DNA of 64,000 nt from Burkholderia sp. WP9. GTDB taxonomy: Bacteria; Pseudomonadota; Gammaproteobacteria; Burkholderiales; Burkholderiaceae. The stretch spans positions 62,001 through 126,000 of the forward strand of contig NZ_FNTG01000005.1 of the NCBI RefSeq assembly GCF_900104795.1, written 5' to 3'. A program made the position numbers and the translations under genes. Shown here piece by piece: positions 46,514 to 55,740 of this stretch. How positions within the stretch are numbered: the stretch's first letter is position 1; every line of letters starts with the position of its first letter. Under the pieces are notes generated by a model that saw nothing but the letters and a program-made list of their open reading frames with translations, was not told where the DNA came from and did no database searches.

Positions 46514-47013
46514 GCTGGAATCCACGAGAGCTTCGTCAAGTTTCCGATTTGAGCATGACGGTCATCAGCCGATTCATCGCCATCGCAATCTGGGGCAACC
46601 GGCCTTCTCGTGCACGTATGGACACGACGCCTTTCGCAAACTTCTTGTTCGTGATGTAGAAACGGACTGCATGCATGTGTCAGGCTTGCCAGATGGGCAG
46701 TTGTACTGCCAAACGTTTGAAAGATGGTGCTTCATAACCGGCGACCCTGTCGGGTCCACTGACTTGCTAACGCCGCGCCCGATGATTCAAAATCCATCGA
46801 CGTCGACATTCATCACAGTAGACTGGCCGAACTCGATGAGGCGATCCATGTCGAGCATGGCCTGGACCAGCCACGAGCGCGAAGCGTCGTTCGAGAGCGT
46901 CGGGATCCGCCTCACCCTGTTTTCCGACGCATCATCGCCTGAGTGGTGGCACGGGGACCAGATCATGGCGCCGGAGCATTGGCGCGACGGGCTACCAGTC
47001 GCGAAGCGGCCGT
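46514..47013. other. Non-coding or decayed stretch
   Basis: 500 bases with frames on both strands but no recognisable product; probably eroded sequence between the DUF4148 and MarR genes. Confidence 0.4.
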
Positions 47014-47478
47014 TCACTGCATGGTCTCGGCATCAGTCGCACCCGCCTCGCCCGATTTCGCGAACATCTGAAGCACTCTGAGCGTCGCCTCCAGTTCCTC
47101 CTTGCTGCAGCCCTCGAGCACTTCCGCACGCAATTGGTTCAGGGCACCATCAATCGAGGCCGCCACACGCGTACCCGCATCCGTCAAGGTCACAACCTTC
47201 GCGCGTCGGTCAGTTCGATCGTATTCCTGCCGGACAAGTCCCGCTGCGCTAAGCTGGTCAAGCAGGCGAACCGTCGATGAACTATCGATCGACATCTTTC
47301 GTGCGAGCGTAACCTGATGAATGCCGTCCCCGACGCGCCAGAGCATGAGGAGTGGCATTGCGCACGCTGCCGACACGCCAAGGTTGCACAGGACACTATC
47401 GCAGGTTCGACGCCAGTTGCGCGCCGCGGGGACCATCATGCTGGAGACGGAGAAGCGCAGTTCTTTAAGGTAGGGCAT
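47014..47478 (-). CDS. MarR-family transcriptional regulator
   Basis: A 154-residue winged-helix regulator. It has ALLMLWRVGDGIHQVTLARKMSIDSSSTVRLLDQLSAAGLVRQEYDRTDRRAKVVTLTDAG across about residues 45-105, the MarR recognition helix and wing (DRRAKVV), and a C-terminal dimer helix. The start at 47478 (MPYLKELRF) is preferred over 47499. Ligand unknown. No obvious target gene remains beside it. Confidence 0.85.
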   Translation of the reverse strand: MPYLKELRFSVSSMMVPAARNWRRTCDSVLCNLGVSAACAMPLLMLWRVGDGIHQVTLARKMSIDSSSTVRLLDQLSAAGLVRQEYDRTDRRAKVVTLTDAGTRVAASIDGALNQLRAEVLEGCSKEELEATLRVLQMFAKSGEAGATDAETMQ

Positions 47479-47499
47479 ATTTCGCCGTTGTTCGCGCAA

Positions 47500-47999
47500 C
47501 TAAAACGCGGTGGATCGAGGCACTTAATTATAGAAATTTAAGGGTGCCGGGTAAACGGTTTTGAATGCGAGCCCAGTCGGGAGAAGGGCGTTTGTGCGCA
47601 AGTGCTCATGGTATGGCAACGTGCAGGGGTTCCGGTGCAAATAGGTAAGCGGGTTGAAAAGCTTCATATAGGATGGAGTCCTAATCGAGTTAAAAGGACC
47701 GCATTCCATGCAGCGATCATGGCCGGCGGCGAATATACAGTGTCTAGTGTAGCGCTTATCCCCAAAAAATGTAAAAGGGGGTGGTCCGGAGGCCGCGGCC
47801 GGTTACAGCTGGGGTTCCGTTCCAAGCGGGCGCGAGACCATCTTTCGCGACATGGGAGGGAACCCCAGCGGTGACAGACCTGCCGGGTGGTAGGGCTTGC
47901 CAGAGAGGTAAGGGGTTCGTACCATGCCTGCACTCGACCGGTTGTCTGGATGGCGTAGAGAAAATTCGTTGTACGCCAAAAATTACAAGGCAGGTGGGC
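47500..47999. other. Upstream region of mnmH with a structured leader
   Basis: 500 bases between the divergent MarR and mnmH genes. The left half holds nothing clear. The right half is GC-rich and highly self-complementary (see the ncRNA entry) and also has GGTA/TACC pairing at 47907-47923. Confidence 0.5.
47780..47925 (+). ncRNA. Candidate structured leader RNA of mnmH
   Basis: A perfect 11-bp stem GCTGGGGTTCC (47808-47818) with GGAACCCCAGC (47859-47869) encloses a second hairpin CGCGA/TCGCG (47831-47835, 47845-47849). Flanking GC-rich arms could pair further. It ends about 75 bases before the mnmH start. It matches no riboswitch consensus I can recall. It may equally be a remnant of a mobile element. 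Confidence 0.4.
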
Positions 48000-48845
48000 A
48001 TGTACCGATTCGAAGATTACGACCTCATCATCGACGCGCGCAGCGAACGGGAATACGCCGTGGATCACATCCCTGGGGCAATCAACCTCCCCGTGGTCAG
48101 CAATTACGAATACGCCGAGGTCGGCACCTTGCATCGGACCGACAAAATGCGTGCATACCTGATCGGCGTGTCCTATTCCCTGAAAAACATTTCGCGTCAC
48201 CTTGACACCGTAATTGCGGCCCGCCCACGTCATGGCAGGGTGCTTGTGTATTGCTTTCGCGGCGGAAAGCGCAGTCGACTTTGGTTTGATGCTCTCGATA
48301 CGATCGGTTATAAGGTGGACCGTCTACCTGGTGGCTGGAAGGGCTATCGACGTTGGGTCAACGAGCAACTGACAAAGCTACCGCGCGAGTTCTCGTATGT
48401 GGTCCTGTCAGGCTCGACTGGTTGTGGAAAGACTCGATTGCTCGATCAACTCGAAGCCGTCGGTGCGCAGGTCTTGAATCTGGAGGCGCTCGCGTCTCAC
48501 CGGGGCTCGGTTATTGGTGCGATACCTGGTACGCCGCAGCCGACGCAGAAATACTTTGATAGCCTGCTGCAACAAAAGCTTAGTACTTTGTCGCCCGGCC
48601 GCCCGGTGTGGGTGGAAGCAGAGAGCAAGAAGATTGGCAACGTGCAGTTACCGCCAGCGCTGCTCGAAACGATGCATATGAAGGGCAAGCTTGTCTGCGT
48701 GAATGCGCCGATGGCCCAGCGAGTCATATTGTGGCGAGAGGACTATCACCATTTCGAGCAAGATCCGGACGCCTTCGTATCGAAACTCGCCTCTCTGCGG
48801 AGCCTTATCGGAGGCCGTTCGAGGTGTGGCAGGAAATGGCCGAGG
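48000..48845 (+). pseudogene. mnmH: tRNA 2-selenouridine synthase, 5' part of split gene
   Basis: Rhodanese domain first (DYDLIIDARSEREYAVDHIPGAINLPV; catalytic-loop VLVYCFRGGKRS with the Cys near residue 83), then a P-loop domain (VVLSGSTGCGKTRLLDQLEAVGAQVLNLEALASHRGS). This is MnmH/SelU, which replaces sulfur by selenium in the wobble base of some tRNAs. A one-base deletion near 48823 shifts the frame just before FEVWQEMAEA, and the gene is cut at 48845 by an IS1182 element and a group II intron. The 3' part is at 52388-52578. Confidence 0.88.
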
Positions 48846-50479
48846 CCGTGTAAAAACGCGTGTGATCACCTAGACTGAATCAACCTGCTGAAACGAGAGG
48901 CGCAGATGGGGCGATTTGTCGAAGGTGCGGAGCGCAGTCAGACCACACTATTGCCAGAGTGTCTCGATGACTTCATCGCTGAAGACAACACTGTACGGAT
49001 TGTTGACGCATTCGTCGAAGAACTCGAACTGGCGTCCCTCGGATTCGAAGGAACCACGCCGGCGAGCACCGGCCGACCTTCTTACCACCCGGGCGTGCTG
49101 CTCAAGATCTATATCTACGGTTATCTCAATCGGGTGCAGTCTAGCCGACGCCTGGAGCGGGAGTGCCAGCGCAATGTTGAATTGATGTGGCTGACCGGCC
49201 GGCTTGCGCCAGACTTCAAGACGATTGCCGAGTTCAGGCGAAGCAATGGCGAAGGCATTCGCAACGTGTGCCGTCGCTTCGTGATGATATGCCGGGACCT
49301 GAAGCTGTTCACACAAGCGGTCGTCGCCATCGACGGCAGCAAGTTCAAGGCGGTCAACAGCCGCGACAACAACTTCACGCCCAACAAGATTGCACGACGT
49401 CAGGAGCAGATCGAGCAAAGCATCCAGCGTTATCTGGACGCGCTGGAGACCGCCGATCGTACCCAACCAGCCGAGGTAGAAGCGAAGACTGAACGGCTAC
49501 GGGAGAAGATCGAAACGTTGCGTGAACAGATGCGTGATCTGAATCGTGCTGCTGAGCTTCTGAACGATCTGCCGGAAAAGCAGATCTCGCTGACCGACCC
49601 GGATTCACGCTCAATGATCTCTCAAGCCAAGGGTACGGGCGTGGTTGGCTATAACGTTCAGGTCGCCGTCGACGCCCGGCACCATCTCATCGTTACCCAC
49701 GAAGTCACGAATGTCGGCAACGACCGGACGCAGTTGAGCCCAATGGCCAAAGCAGCGCGCGACGCGATGGGCAAGAAGAAAATCAAGGCACTGGCAGACC
49801 GTGGATACTTCAGCGCACCAGAGATCAAGGCATGCGACGACGCGGGTATTGCGGCCCTCGTGCCCAAATCACAAACCTCCGGGGCAAAGGCTGACGGCCG
49901 CTTCGACCGGGCCGACTTCATTTACATCGGCAGAGACGACCAGTATCTGTGTCCGGCGGGGCAACGCGCGATATACCGCTACACCTCGTTGGAGAGTGCC
50001 AATCTGCTGAAATTGCGGACCTACTGGAGCAGTGCCTGCCCACACTGTCCACTCAGAAAACAGTGCACGCCGGCCCCGTATCGGCGCATTCGCAGATGGG
50101 AACACGAAGCGGTACTCGACAGAATGCAACGCAGACTGGATCGTCAGCTTGACGCGATGACAATACGGCGACGAACAGTCGAACACGTGTTTGGCACGCT
50201 GAAGCACTGGATGGGCTCAACCCACTTCCAGATGCGCAGGCTTGGGAACGTCTCCACTGAAATGAGTTTGCATGTGCTGGCGTACAACCTCAAACGCGTC
50301 ATGAAGATCCTCGGATTTGCAAAGACACTGCGAGCGATGAAGCTCGCAGGCGCGTAATCTCACACCTGCCTATGCTTGCCGGCGTGGCGCAATCAGTTCA
50401 GTCGTAGAAAGCAGGAAGCTGCGAAGGCGCAGCCTCACCAGTCGCTCGACAGACTGCCGGCTTACGCGTTTTTACACGG
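48846..50479 (+). mobile_element. IS1182-family insertion sequence
   Basis: A 1634-bp element with perfect 16-bp terminal inverted repeats CCGTGTAAAAACGCGT (48846-48861, and complement at 50464-50479). It lies exactly between the 5' exon of mnmH (ending GGCCGAGG) and the first base of the group II intron (GTGCGCC). No target duplication. Confidence 0.9.
48906..50357 (+). CDS. IS1182-family transposase
   Basis: A 483-residue DDE transposase. DUF772 region GRPSYHPGVLLKIYIYGYLNRVQSSRRLERECQRNVELMWL; first Asp in VVAIDGSKFKAVN; second in KALADRGYFSAPEI; Glu in RRRTVEHVFGTLKHWMG. It also has the C-terminal zinc-like CPHCPLRKQC. Intact; a charged coiled coil occupies residues about 160-220. Confidence 0.93.
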   Translation: MGRFVEGAERSQTTLLPECLDDFIAEDNTVRIVDAFVEELELASLGFEGTTPASTGRPSYHPGVLLKIYIYGYLNRVQSSRRLERECQRNVELMWLTGRLAPDFKTIAEFRRSNGEGIRNVCRRFVMICRDLKLFTQAVVAIDGSKFKAVNSRDNNFTPNKIARRQEQIEQSIQRYLDALETADRTQPAEVEAKTERLREKIETLREQMRDLNRAAELLNDLPEKQISLTDPDSRSMISQAKGTGVVGYNVQVAVDARHHLIVTHEVTNVGNDRTQLSPMAKAARDAMGKKKIKALADRGYFSAPEIKACDDAGIAALVPKSQTSGAKADGRFDRADFIYIGRDDQYLCPAGQRAIYRYTSLESANLLKLRTYWSSACPHCPLRKQCTPAPYRRIRRWEHEAVLDRMQRRLDRQLDAMTIRRRTVEHVFGTLKHWMGSTHFQMRRLGNVSTEMSLHVLAYNLKRVMKILGFAKTLRAMKLAGA

Positions 50480-52387
50480 GTGCGCCGGGAGACCGGCAAG
50501 GAGTAAGTGGTGCAAGTCCACTGCGATGAAGGAATAGCGAACCACATCGGCCCCGAGCCGTGCGCAGGCATCCGCGAGGATGTCGGCGAAGCGTCGGCAG
50601 GGGTACGTGCAGGCCAGCCATTGAGCCACGATAGAAAACTGATTCCGGGTGCCGACGCTGTCTGTGTAGCGGAAGGCAAAACGTCTGAGCGCGCAATCGC
50701 GAGCGCCCGGATGACCCGGCGTGGTCGTAGAACCTGGCATGTGCGCACGCTCCTTGTTAGGGAACCGGGAGATCTCCAGTCTGGCCTGTCGCAGGATGGA
50801 CAGGTCCGCATCGGGAAGGCGAGGAGCCGTAGCCGATGATGAACGGACGGGAGAAGTCAGACTCCGCCGTAGTAGCGATGAAGCCTGCGAACAAGGCTGG
50901 GGAACCAGCTGCGGAGTGGGTGGAGCCAAGGGCGGGGACCAAGGGGAACACGGGTCAGCCACACACGCACCGGGCGCAGAACCGGGCAAGCGTGCCACAG
51001 CGGCTGGAACGTGTACGGCAGGCTGCAAGACAGCGGAAGAAGGAGCGGTTCACCGCGCTTCTACACCACGTCACAGTCGACCGACTTCGGATGGCATTCT
51101 TTGCGCTCAAACGCAGTGCGGCTCCCGGAGTGGATGGCCTGACGTGGCGGTACTACGAGGCAGGACTGGAAGAGAATCTCCAGCGCCTGTTCTCGCAGGT
51201 ACAGAGCGGAGCGTACCGGGCACTGCCTGTTCGGCGACAGTACATACCGAAGCCGGACGGCAAACAGCGCCCGCTGGGGATTGCCGCGCTGGAAGACAAG
51301 ATCGTCCAGCGTGCGGTGGTGGAAGTGCTGAACGCGATATACGAGGAAGACTTTCTTGGTTTCTCGTACGGGTTTCGGCCCGGGCGTAGTCAACATGATG
51401 CGCTGGATGCGTTAGCGACGGCCATCACCCACACCCCGGTGAACTGGATTCTGGACGCGGACCTTCGGAGCTTCTTCGACTCGGTTAGCCAGAGTTGGCT
51501 AGTCCGTTTCATTGAGCACCGGATCGGCGACCAGCGCATCATCCGCCTTGTGCGCAAGTGGCTCAAGGCGGGTGTTCTGGAAGACGGAGAGCTGAGCGTC
51601 AGTGAGACCGGTACACCACAGGGATCAGTGGCTTCACCGCTGTTCGCGAACGTGTACCTGCACTATGTCTTCGATCTCTGGGCCAACCGGTGGCGACGGC
51701 GGGAAGCAACGGGCAACGTGATCATCCTGCGGTATGCGGATGACATCGTTGTCGGCTTCGAGCACGAAGCTGACGCGCGGCGCTTCTGGGACGCGATGCG
51801 ATCGAGGCTGGAAGAGTTCTCGCTTGAGCTACATCCGGACAAGACGAGACTGCTGGAGTTCGGCCGCTATGCAGCGGTCAACCGCCAGAGACGGGGTCTT
51901 GGCCGACCGGAGACCTTCACCTTTCTGGGTTTCATCTTTATCTGCGGCAGATCTCGTCGCGGGGCTTTCCAGTTACAGCGGAAGACCCGAGGGGATCGCA
52001 TGCGGGCGAGACTCAGGCAGATCAAGGAGGCGCTCCGGAAGCGCATGCACGAACCGATTCCAGTGCAAGGGCAATGGCTCAGGCAGGTGGTTCGCGGATA
52101 CTTCGCGTATCACGCGGTGCCTACCAACTCGCGGGCACTCGTCGCATTCCGACATCACGTCACCGATCTATGGCGGCGCACGCTCCGGCGGCGCAGTCAG
52201 AAGGACGCCATGACGTGGGAGCGAATGAGACGAATCGCCAATGCCTGGCTTCCGCCCCCTCGAATCCTTCATCCGTGGCCTGATCGGCGCTTCGCCGTCA
52301 AACACCCGAGGTAGGAGCCCGGTGCCCGAATTGGGCACGCCGGGATCTGTGCGGGGGGTGCTCAGTAATGGGCATCCCTACCGCAAT
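50480..52387 (+). mobile_element. Group II intron with reverse transcriptase
   Basis: A 1908-bp intron beginning GTGCGCCGGGAG and ending CCGCAAT. Domain V is at 52315-52350 (GAGCCCGGTGCCC / GGGCACGCCGGG with a GAATT loop), followed by domain VI. Boundaries are fixed by rejoining the mnmH reading frame. The target is the centre of a 16-bp palindrome (GGCCGAGG | CCTCGGCC). The encoded protein lacks an endonuclease domain. Both suit the bacterial class that inserts at hairpin targets (group IIC-like). Confidence 0.88.
50836..52314 (+). CDS. ltrA: Group II intron reverse transcriptase/maturase
   Basis: A 492-residue intron-encoded protein. RT motifs: APGVDGLTWRYYE, YIPKPDGKQRPLGIAALEDKIVQRAV, GFRPGRSQHDAL, ILDADLRSFFDSV, GTPQGSVASPLFANVYLHYVFD and the active site RYADDIVVGF at about residues 305-314. 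The maturase (X) domain follows. No HNH endonuclease motif is present at the C-terminus. Seems intact. Confidence 0.93.
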   Translation: MMNGREKSDSAVVAMKPANKAGEPAAEWVEPRAGTKGNTGQPHTHRAQNRASVPQRLERVRQAARQRKKERFTALLHHVTVDRLRMAFFALKRSAAPGVDGLTWRYYEAGLEENLQRLFSQVQSGAYRALPVRRQYIPKPDGKQRPLGIAALEDKIVQRAVVEVLNAIYEEDFLGFSYGFRPGRSQHDALDALATAITHTPVNWILDADLRSFFDSVSQSWLVRFIEHRIGDQRIIRLVRKWLKAGVLEDGELSVSETGTPQGSVASPLFANVYLHYVFDLWANRWRRREATGNVIILRYADDIVVGFEHEADARRFWDAMRSRLEEFSLELHPDKTRLLEFGRYAAVNRQRRGLGRPETFTFLGFIFICGRSRRGAFQLQRKTRGDRMRARLRQIKEALRKRMHEPIPVQGQWLRQVVRGYFAYHAVPTNSRALVAFRHHVTDLWRRTLRRRSQKDAMTWERMRRIANAWLPPPRILHPWPDRRFAVKHPR

Positions 52388-52578
52388 CCTCGGCCAGATC
52401 ACGGCAAATACCCGAGTTGTTCGAGCGGGTCATGGTCGCGCACTACGATCCCGCCTATGCACGTTCGACACGGCGCAGTTATCCCGCACTTGCAGATGCA
52501 CCAGTCGTTGACTTGCAGGAACTGTCGCCAGACAGTCTCCGCGCCGTGGCGCTTGCGCTCGTTCAGCGCTTCGGCTAA
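52388..52578 (+). pseudogene. mnmH: tRNA 2-selenouridine synthase, 3' part of split gene
   Basis: Continues the MnmH frame after the intron: RQIPELFERVMVAHYDPAYARSTRRSYP then VVDLQELSPDSLRAVALALVQRFG and TAA at 52576. Joining 48845 to 52388 restores GAG GCC TCG GCC in frame with EMAEA. Confidence 0.88.
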
Positions 52579-52889
52579 ACGACTCTTATCTCAATCTCAC
52601 TAAAACCGCGTCATTGCCAATCTCCCCCGCGATACGGGTGGAACAGGGCATATTTGCCATGTCGTCTATGCAAGAAGCATATGCACGCAGAGAAATTTCC
52701 GCCTTGTAGCAGTGGGTTCCTTTCTTCGTGTTTCCGTTTGTAACTGAATTAGTGGAGGGGAAGGGAGGGCGGGTATGGTCATATCTTATGAATTGATCTG
52801 ATCGGGACAGATTGACTGATTGGGATTGCTTCAAATATGACCACGACGATCGAAGACCGCATGATCTTGCTCCTGAATGAGCAGGCAAA
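52579..52889. other. Spacer with no supported gene
   Basis: About 310 bases between mnmH and the truncated VirB11 gene. The minus-strand frame running through it is an unrelated tail of the VirB11 reading frame. Confidence 0.4.
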
Positions 52890-53627
52890 CTTCATGCGCA
52901 GCGTGGAGCGCACCAGTTCCTTCGCCGGCAGCGTGTCGCTGAAAAACAGATGCACGCGGTTCGGGTGATTCGGCAGCGACAGTTCCGGCGTGTCCTCGAT
53001 CGTACCGATCCGCTCATCGGACGGCACGAGGTCTGAGAGCGCCTTATTCAGCGTGGTCTTGCCGGAGCCAGTGCCGCCGGCGAGCACAATGTTCAACCGG
53101 TTGGCAACCGCAAGCTCGAGCATGCGCGTGACGTTGCGCTGGCTCTTCGCTTCCAGCATCTCGGTCTCGAACGGCTGCAGGTCAAGCGATACCGACATGT
53201 CGCGGCGCGGCGACACGTCCCGATAGCCCTCGAACCAGCCGTTGCGCTCGTACTCGGCGACCGAGAAGCGTACGACTGACGGCATGCGGATCGTGATGGA
53301 GATCGTGTCCTGCTCGCAGGCCGGCTGCATCAGCACGTGTCCACGTTGGCCCTCGGGCAGGACCACCGGATGAATCGGCTCCTTTGTCGAGAACTTGCCG
53401 CCCTTCATCACCGTCAGCGCGTTGGCGAGCTTGAAGCACGCATCGAGCGAGCAGGCCGGTGCATCGTGCCGTCGCCATCCGGCACTGCCCTGTGTCCAGA
53501 TCTCACCGGGACGGTTGATCGCAACTTCGGTGAGGCTCCCGTCGAAGAAGTTCGAGATGCCCATCTGTTTGAGAAAGCTGCGGGCGATCGTGCCCTTCTC
53601 GATCACATCGATTACGACTGCGCTCAT
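52890..53627 (-). pseudogene. Truncated VirB11-type secretion ATPase
   Basis: The N-terminal and Walker A regions of a VirB11/TrbB ATPase: SLTEVAINRPGEIWTQGSAGW, SITIRMPS, NIVLAGGTGSGKTTLNKALSDLVP, IGTIEDTPELSLPNHPNRVHLFFS and KELVRSTLRMK. Homology stops at 52890, before the Walker B and His-box half; the next 36 codons look unrelated. Start at 53627 has AAGGAG upstream. It would not power a T4SS. Confidence 0.82.
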
Positions 53628-53835
53628 TCGCACTCCTTTCTGGTTTAGGGTCACATCCGTTAATCAAAGTGCCGCGCAGGTTCAGCGAGGCGTGGTGCCC
53701 GAATCCTGCGGCTCGATCTGCACTGACACGCGATACGGGCGTCGATCGTCCGGCACGCTGCTGGCGAGTTCCCGAAGGGTTTGCGCCGGCGACGTGGAAT
53801 CCACGGTCGCGCTCAAAGACGCGGCCGGTCGGCAA

Positions 53836-54257
53836 CCGCACGGCGCGGCGGCGAAGTAGTCGGACGTGTGGTCGAGACGATGCAAGAGATCGCCGGCAGT
53901 TCGGCCAAACTCGCCCAACGCAGCGCCACCGCAGCCAAGGAAATCAAGGACCTGATTAGCGAGTCGGTAAATCGGGTGGACGCGGGCTCGAAGCTCGTCG
54001 AGGAAGCGGGCAGCACGATCAACGAAATCGTCGAGTCGGTGAAGCGCGTGACCGATATTGTGGGCGAAATGTCGTCGGCGTCAGAGGAGCAGAGCACCGG
54101 CATCGAGCAGGTCAATACGGCCGTCAGCCAGATGGATCAGGTGACCCAGCAGAACGCCGCGCTGGTCGAAGAAGCCGCGGCCGCTACCGAGTCGCTGGCC
54201 AAGCGGGCCCAGGAACTGCGTCAGGCTATGGCCGTCTTCAGCATTGCGGATGACTGA
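53836..54257 (+). pseudogene. Methyl-accepting chemotaxis protein fragment with internal deletion
   Basis: Encodes the C-terminal signalling helices: [22 protein letters not shown] joined directly to [34 protein letters not shown] and ending in [33 protein letters not shown]. About 44 residues between the two helices are missing in frame. They include the hairpin tip ([25 protein letters not shown] in relatives) that contacts CheA/CheW. The sensor half is absent. Confidence 0.8.
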
Positions 54258-54445
54258 TGGTACCCAGTAAGCTGCCGTTGATGTGACGGGTGTTGAACGG
54301 CCGTAGCCGGTCGGGTCATGCCATTTGCATGAGAGCTGTGCCCGAGGAGATCACCGCACTCGGTCGTCGGGCGCTGGTCGGCCATCTACGGTCCTACCAC
54401 GGCCCGCCCAAGCGAACGCTCAGACGTCGGTTAGCAAGTGCTGCC

Positions 54446-54908
54446 ATGCAAAACATTCCATTTTCTGAACCGCCTGTACTTTTCAGAAAGCGACAGTTTC
54501 CGCTGAAGGGAAATTCTGCGCGCGTCCTTGTGGTTGACGATAGCCGGGCGAACGCCGAGGCATTGGCGGCAATCCTTGGAGATTGATGGACTGGAGACGC
54601 GGTTTGCGTTGTGCGGAGTTGATGCACTTAAGATGCTGGATTTCTGGCAACCGCACGTGTTCGTTCTCGACATCAGCATACCGGAACATAATGTCTTCGC
54701 GGTAGCAAGAGTGCTGCGGAACATGCCCGCCAGCCGCGATGCAGGCATCATTGCGTTTACCGCGCTGGGGAAAGCTGAGTTTGTCGCGACCGGTCCCGTC
54801 GTTGACTTCGACGGCTACTGCCGGAAGGGAGGATCGCACGCGCGGCTTTTGAAGATGATCAATGATGCTCATATAGCCGCCTCGCCGAAGCTGAGGCCGC
54901 AGGATTAA
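54446..54908 (+). pseudogene. Response-regulator receiver protein, frameshifted
   Basis: The first frame has SARVLVVDDSRANAEALAAIL (acidic pair), then a one-base shift near 54578. The second frame has EIDGLETRFALCGVDALKMLDFWQPHVFVLDISIPEHNVFAVARVLRNMP (phospho-acceptor Asp) and a weak end (YCRKGG). Single receiver domain, no output domain. Broken. Confidence 0.75.
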
Positions 54909-55046
54909 GCGGTCGCATTCGGAATGCGTAACCGACAGTGCGGTAAGCAAACCAGAGCGTACCGAGTTAGTCTGCGAAGCGGGAGCGATAGCAAGAGCTC
55001 CAAGAAAATGCACGGCTCAGGTAACCGACAGGCAGGCAGGGTCTAA

Positions 55047-55364
55047 CTAACGGGGGCTCGGCCGCGTTAGTGGACTGCCTGCGAATGGGTCGTTCGTCCA
55101 GTCTGCGCCTGCCTGCGAGGGCGGCCTGATCACCGACCCCGACGATAGCTCGAAGTGCCCGATGGATTGCCCGGCACTAATCGCCTGCTTCAGCCATTGA
55201 GGCATAGCCCCTTCGCCGCTCCAGCTATCGCCATTCGCGCTGCGGTAGCGGTCAGCTTCCGGTACGGCCGCGAGTGCGGTGGCGAGATCGTCCGGGCTGA
55301 TTCCGAAGTCCTCCATGCGGTGCCGGAGATAGGCAATCATGCTGTCTCGCTTGCGTTCGTCCAT
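55047..55364 (-). CDS. H-NS-family nucleoid protein (DNA-binding part)
   Basis: A 105-residue protein. The core YRSANGDSWSGEGAMPQWLKQAISAGQSIGHFEL is the H-NS-type C-terminal DNA-binding motif (W-S-G-x-G-x-x-P-x-W). The N-terminal part (MEDFGISPDDLATALA) is shorter than the usual oligomerisation domain. It may act as a truncated H-NS modulator of the AT-rich accessory DNA around it. Confidence 0.75.
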   Translation of the reverse strand: MDERKRDSMIAYLRHRMEDFGISPDDLATALAAVPEADRYRSANGDSWSGEGAMPQWLKQAISAGQSIGHFELSSGSVIRPPSQAGADWTNDPFAGSPLTRPSPR

Positions 55365-55462
55365 GAACCTTTTTCCTTTTCAATCGTGTCCGATGCCTGT
55401 CTTGACGACAAACGGCAAAGCTCGCCAGGTAAGTACGCTCTTCGCAATTTTTGCGGCGCCAA

Positions 55463-55699
55463 CTAGTCGTCGGGACCGAGGATGACGTCGATTGACGCCT
55501 GACCAGCGATCTCCGCGACGAAGTAAGCCCAACGGCGCGAAAACGGTCCGCCGCGAACCTTGATACGCAGGCCTAGCGCCGCTACTCCCGGGGTGGGCGT
55601 CGGTCCCTGTATGCGAAACCACGCGTCAAACATGTCTTCGGAAGTCGGCACGAGGTCAACATCAATCTCAAACCCGCGATACTTCACCGTTCTCTGCAT
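55463..55699 (-). CDS. Small conserved hypothetical protein
   Basis: A 78-residue beta-rich protein: TVKYRGFEIDVDLVPTSEDMFDAWFRIQG then RGGPFSRRWAYFVAEIAGQASIDVI. Similar in style to small Burkholderia proteins of unknown role. Same strand and close spacing with the genes on both sides. Confidence 0.55.
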   Translation of the reverse strand: MQRTVKYRGFEIDVDLVPTSEDMFDAWFRIQGPTPTPGVAALGLRIKVRGGPFSRRWAYFVAEIAGQASIDVILGPDD

Positions 55700-55740
55700 A
55701 CTGCTCCTTCACATTCCACAATACAGCTCAGTCTGCTGCT

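Noticed and set aside
47781..47999. N-terminal extension of MnmH
   Set aside because: The frame is open, but MnmH similarity starts at the rhodanese domain (48000), and the upstream part is a self-complementary stretch more likely to be RNA structure.
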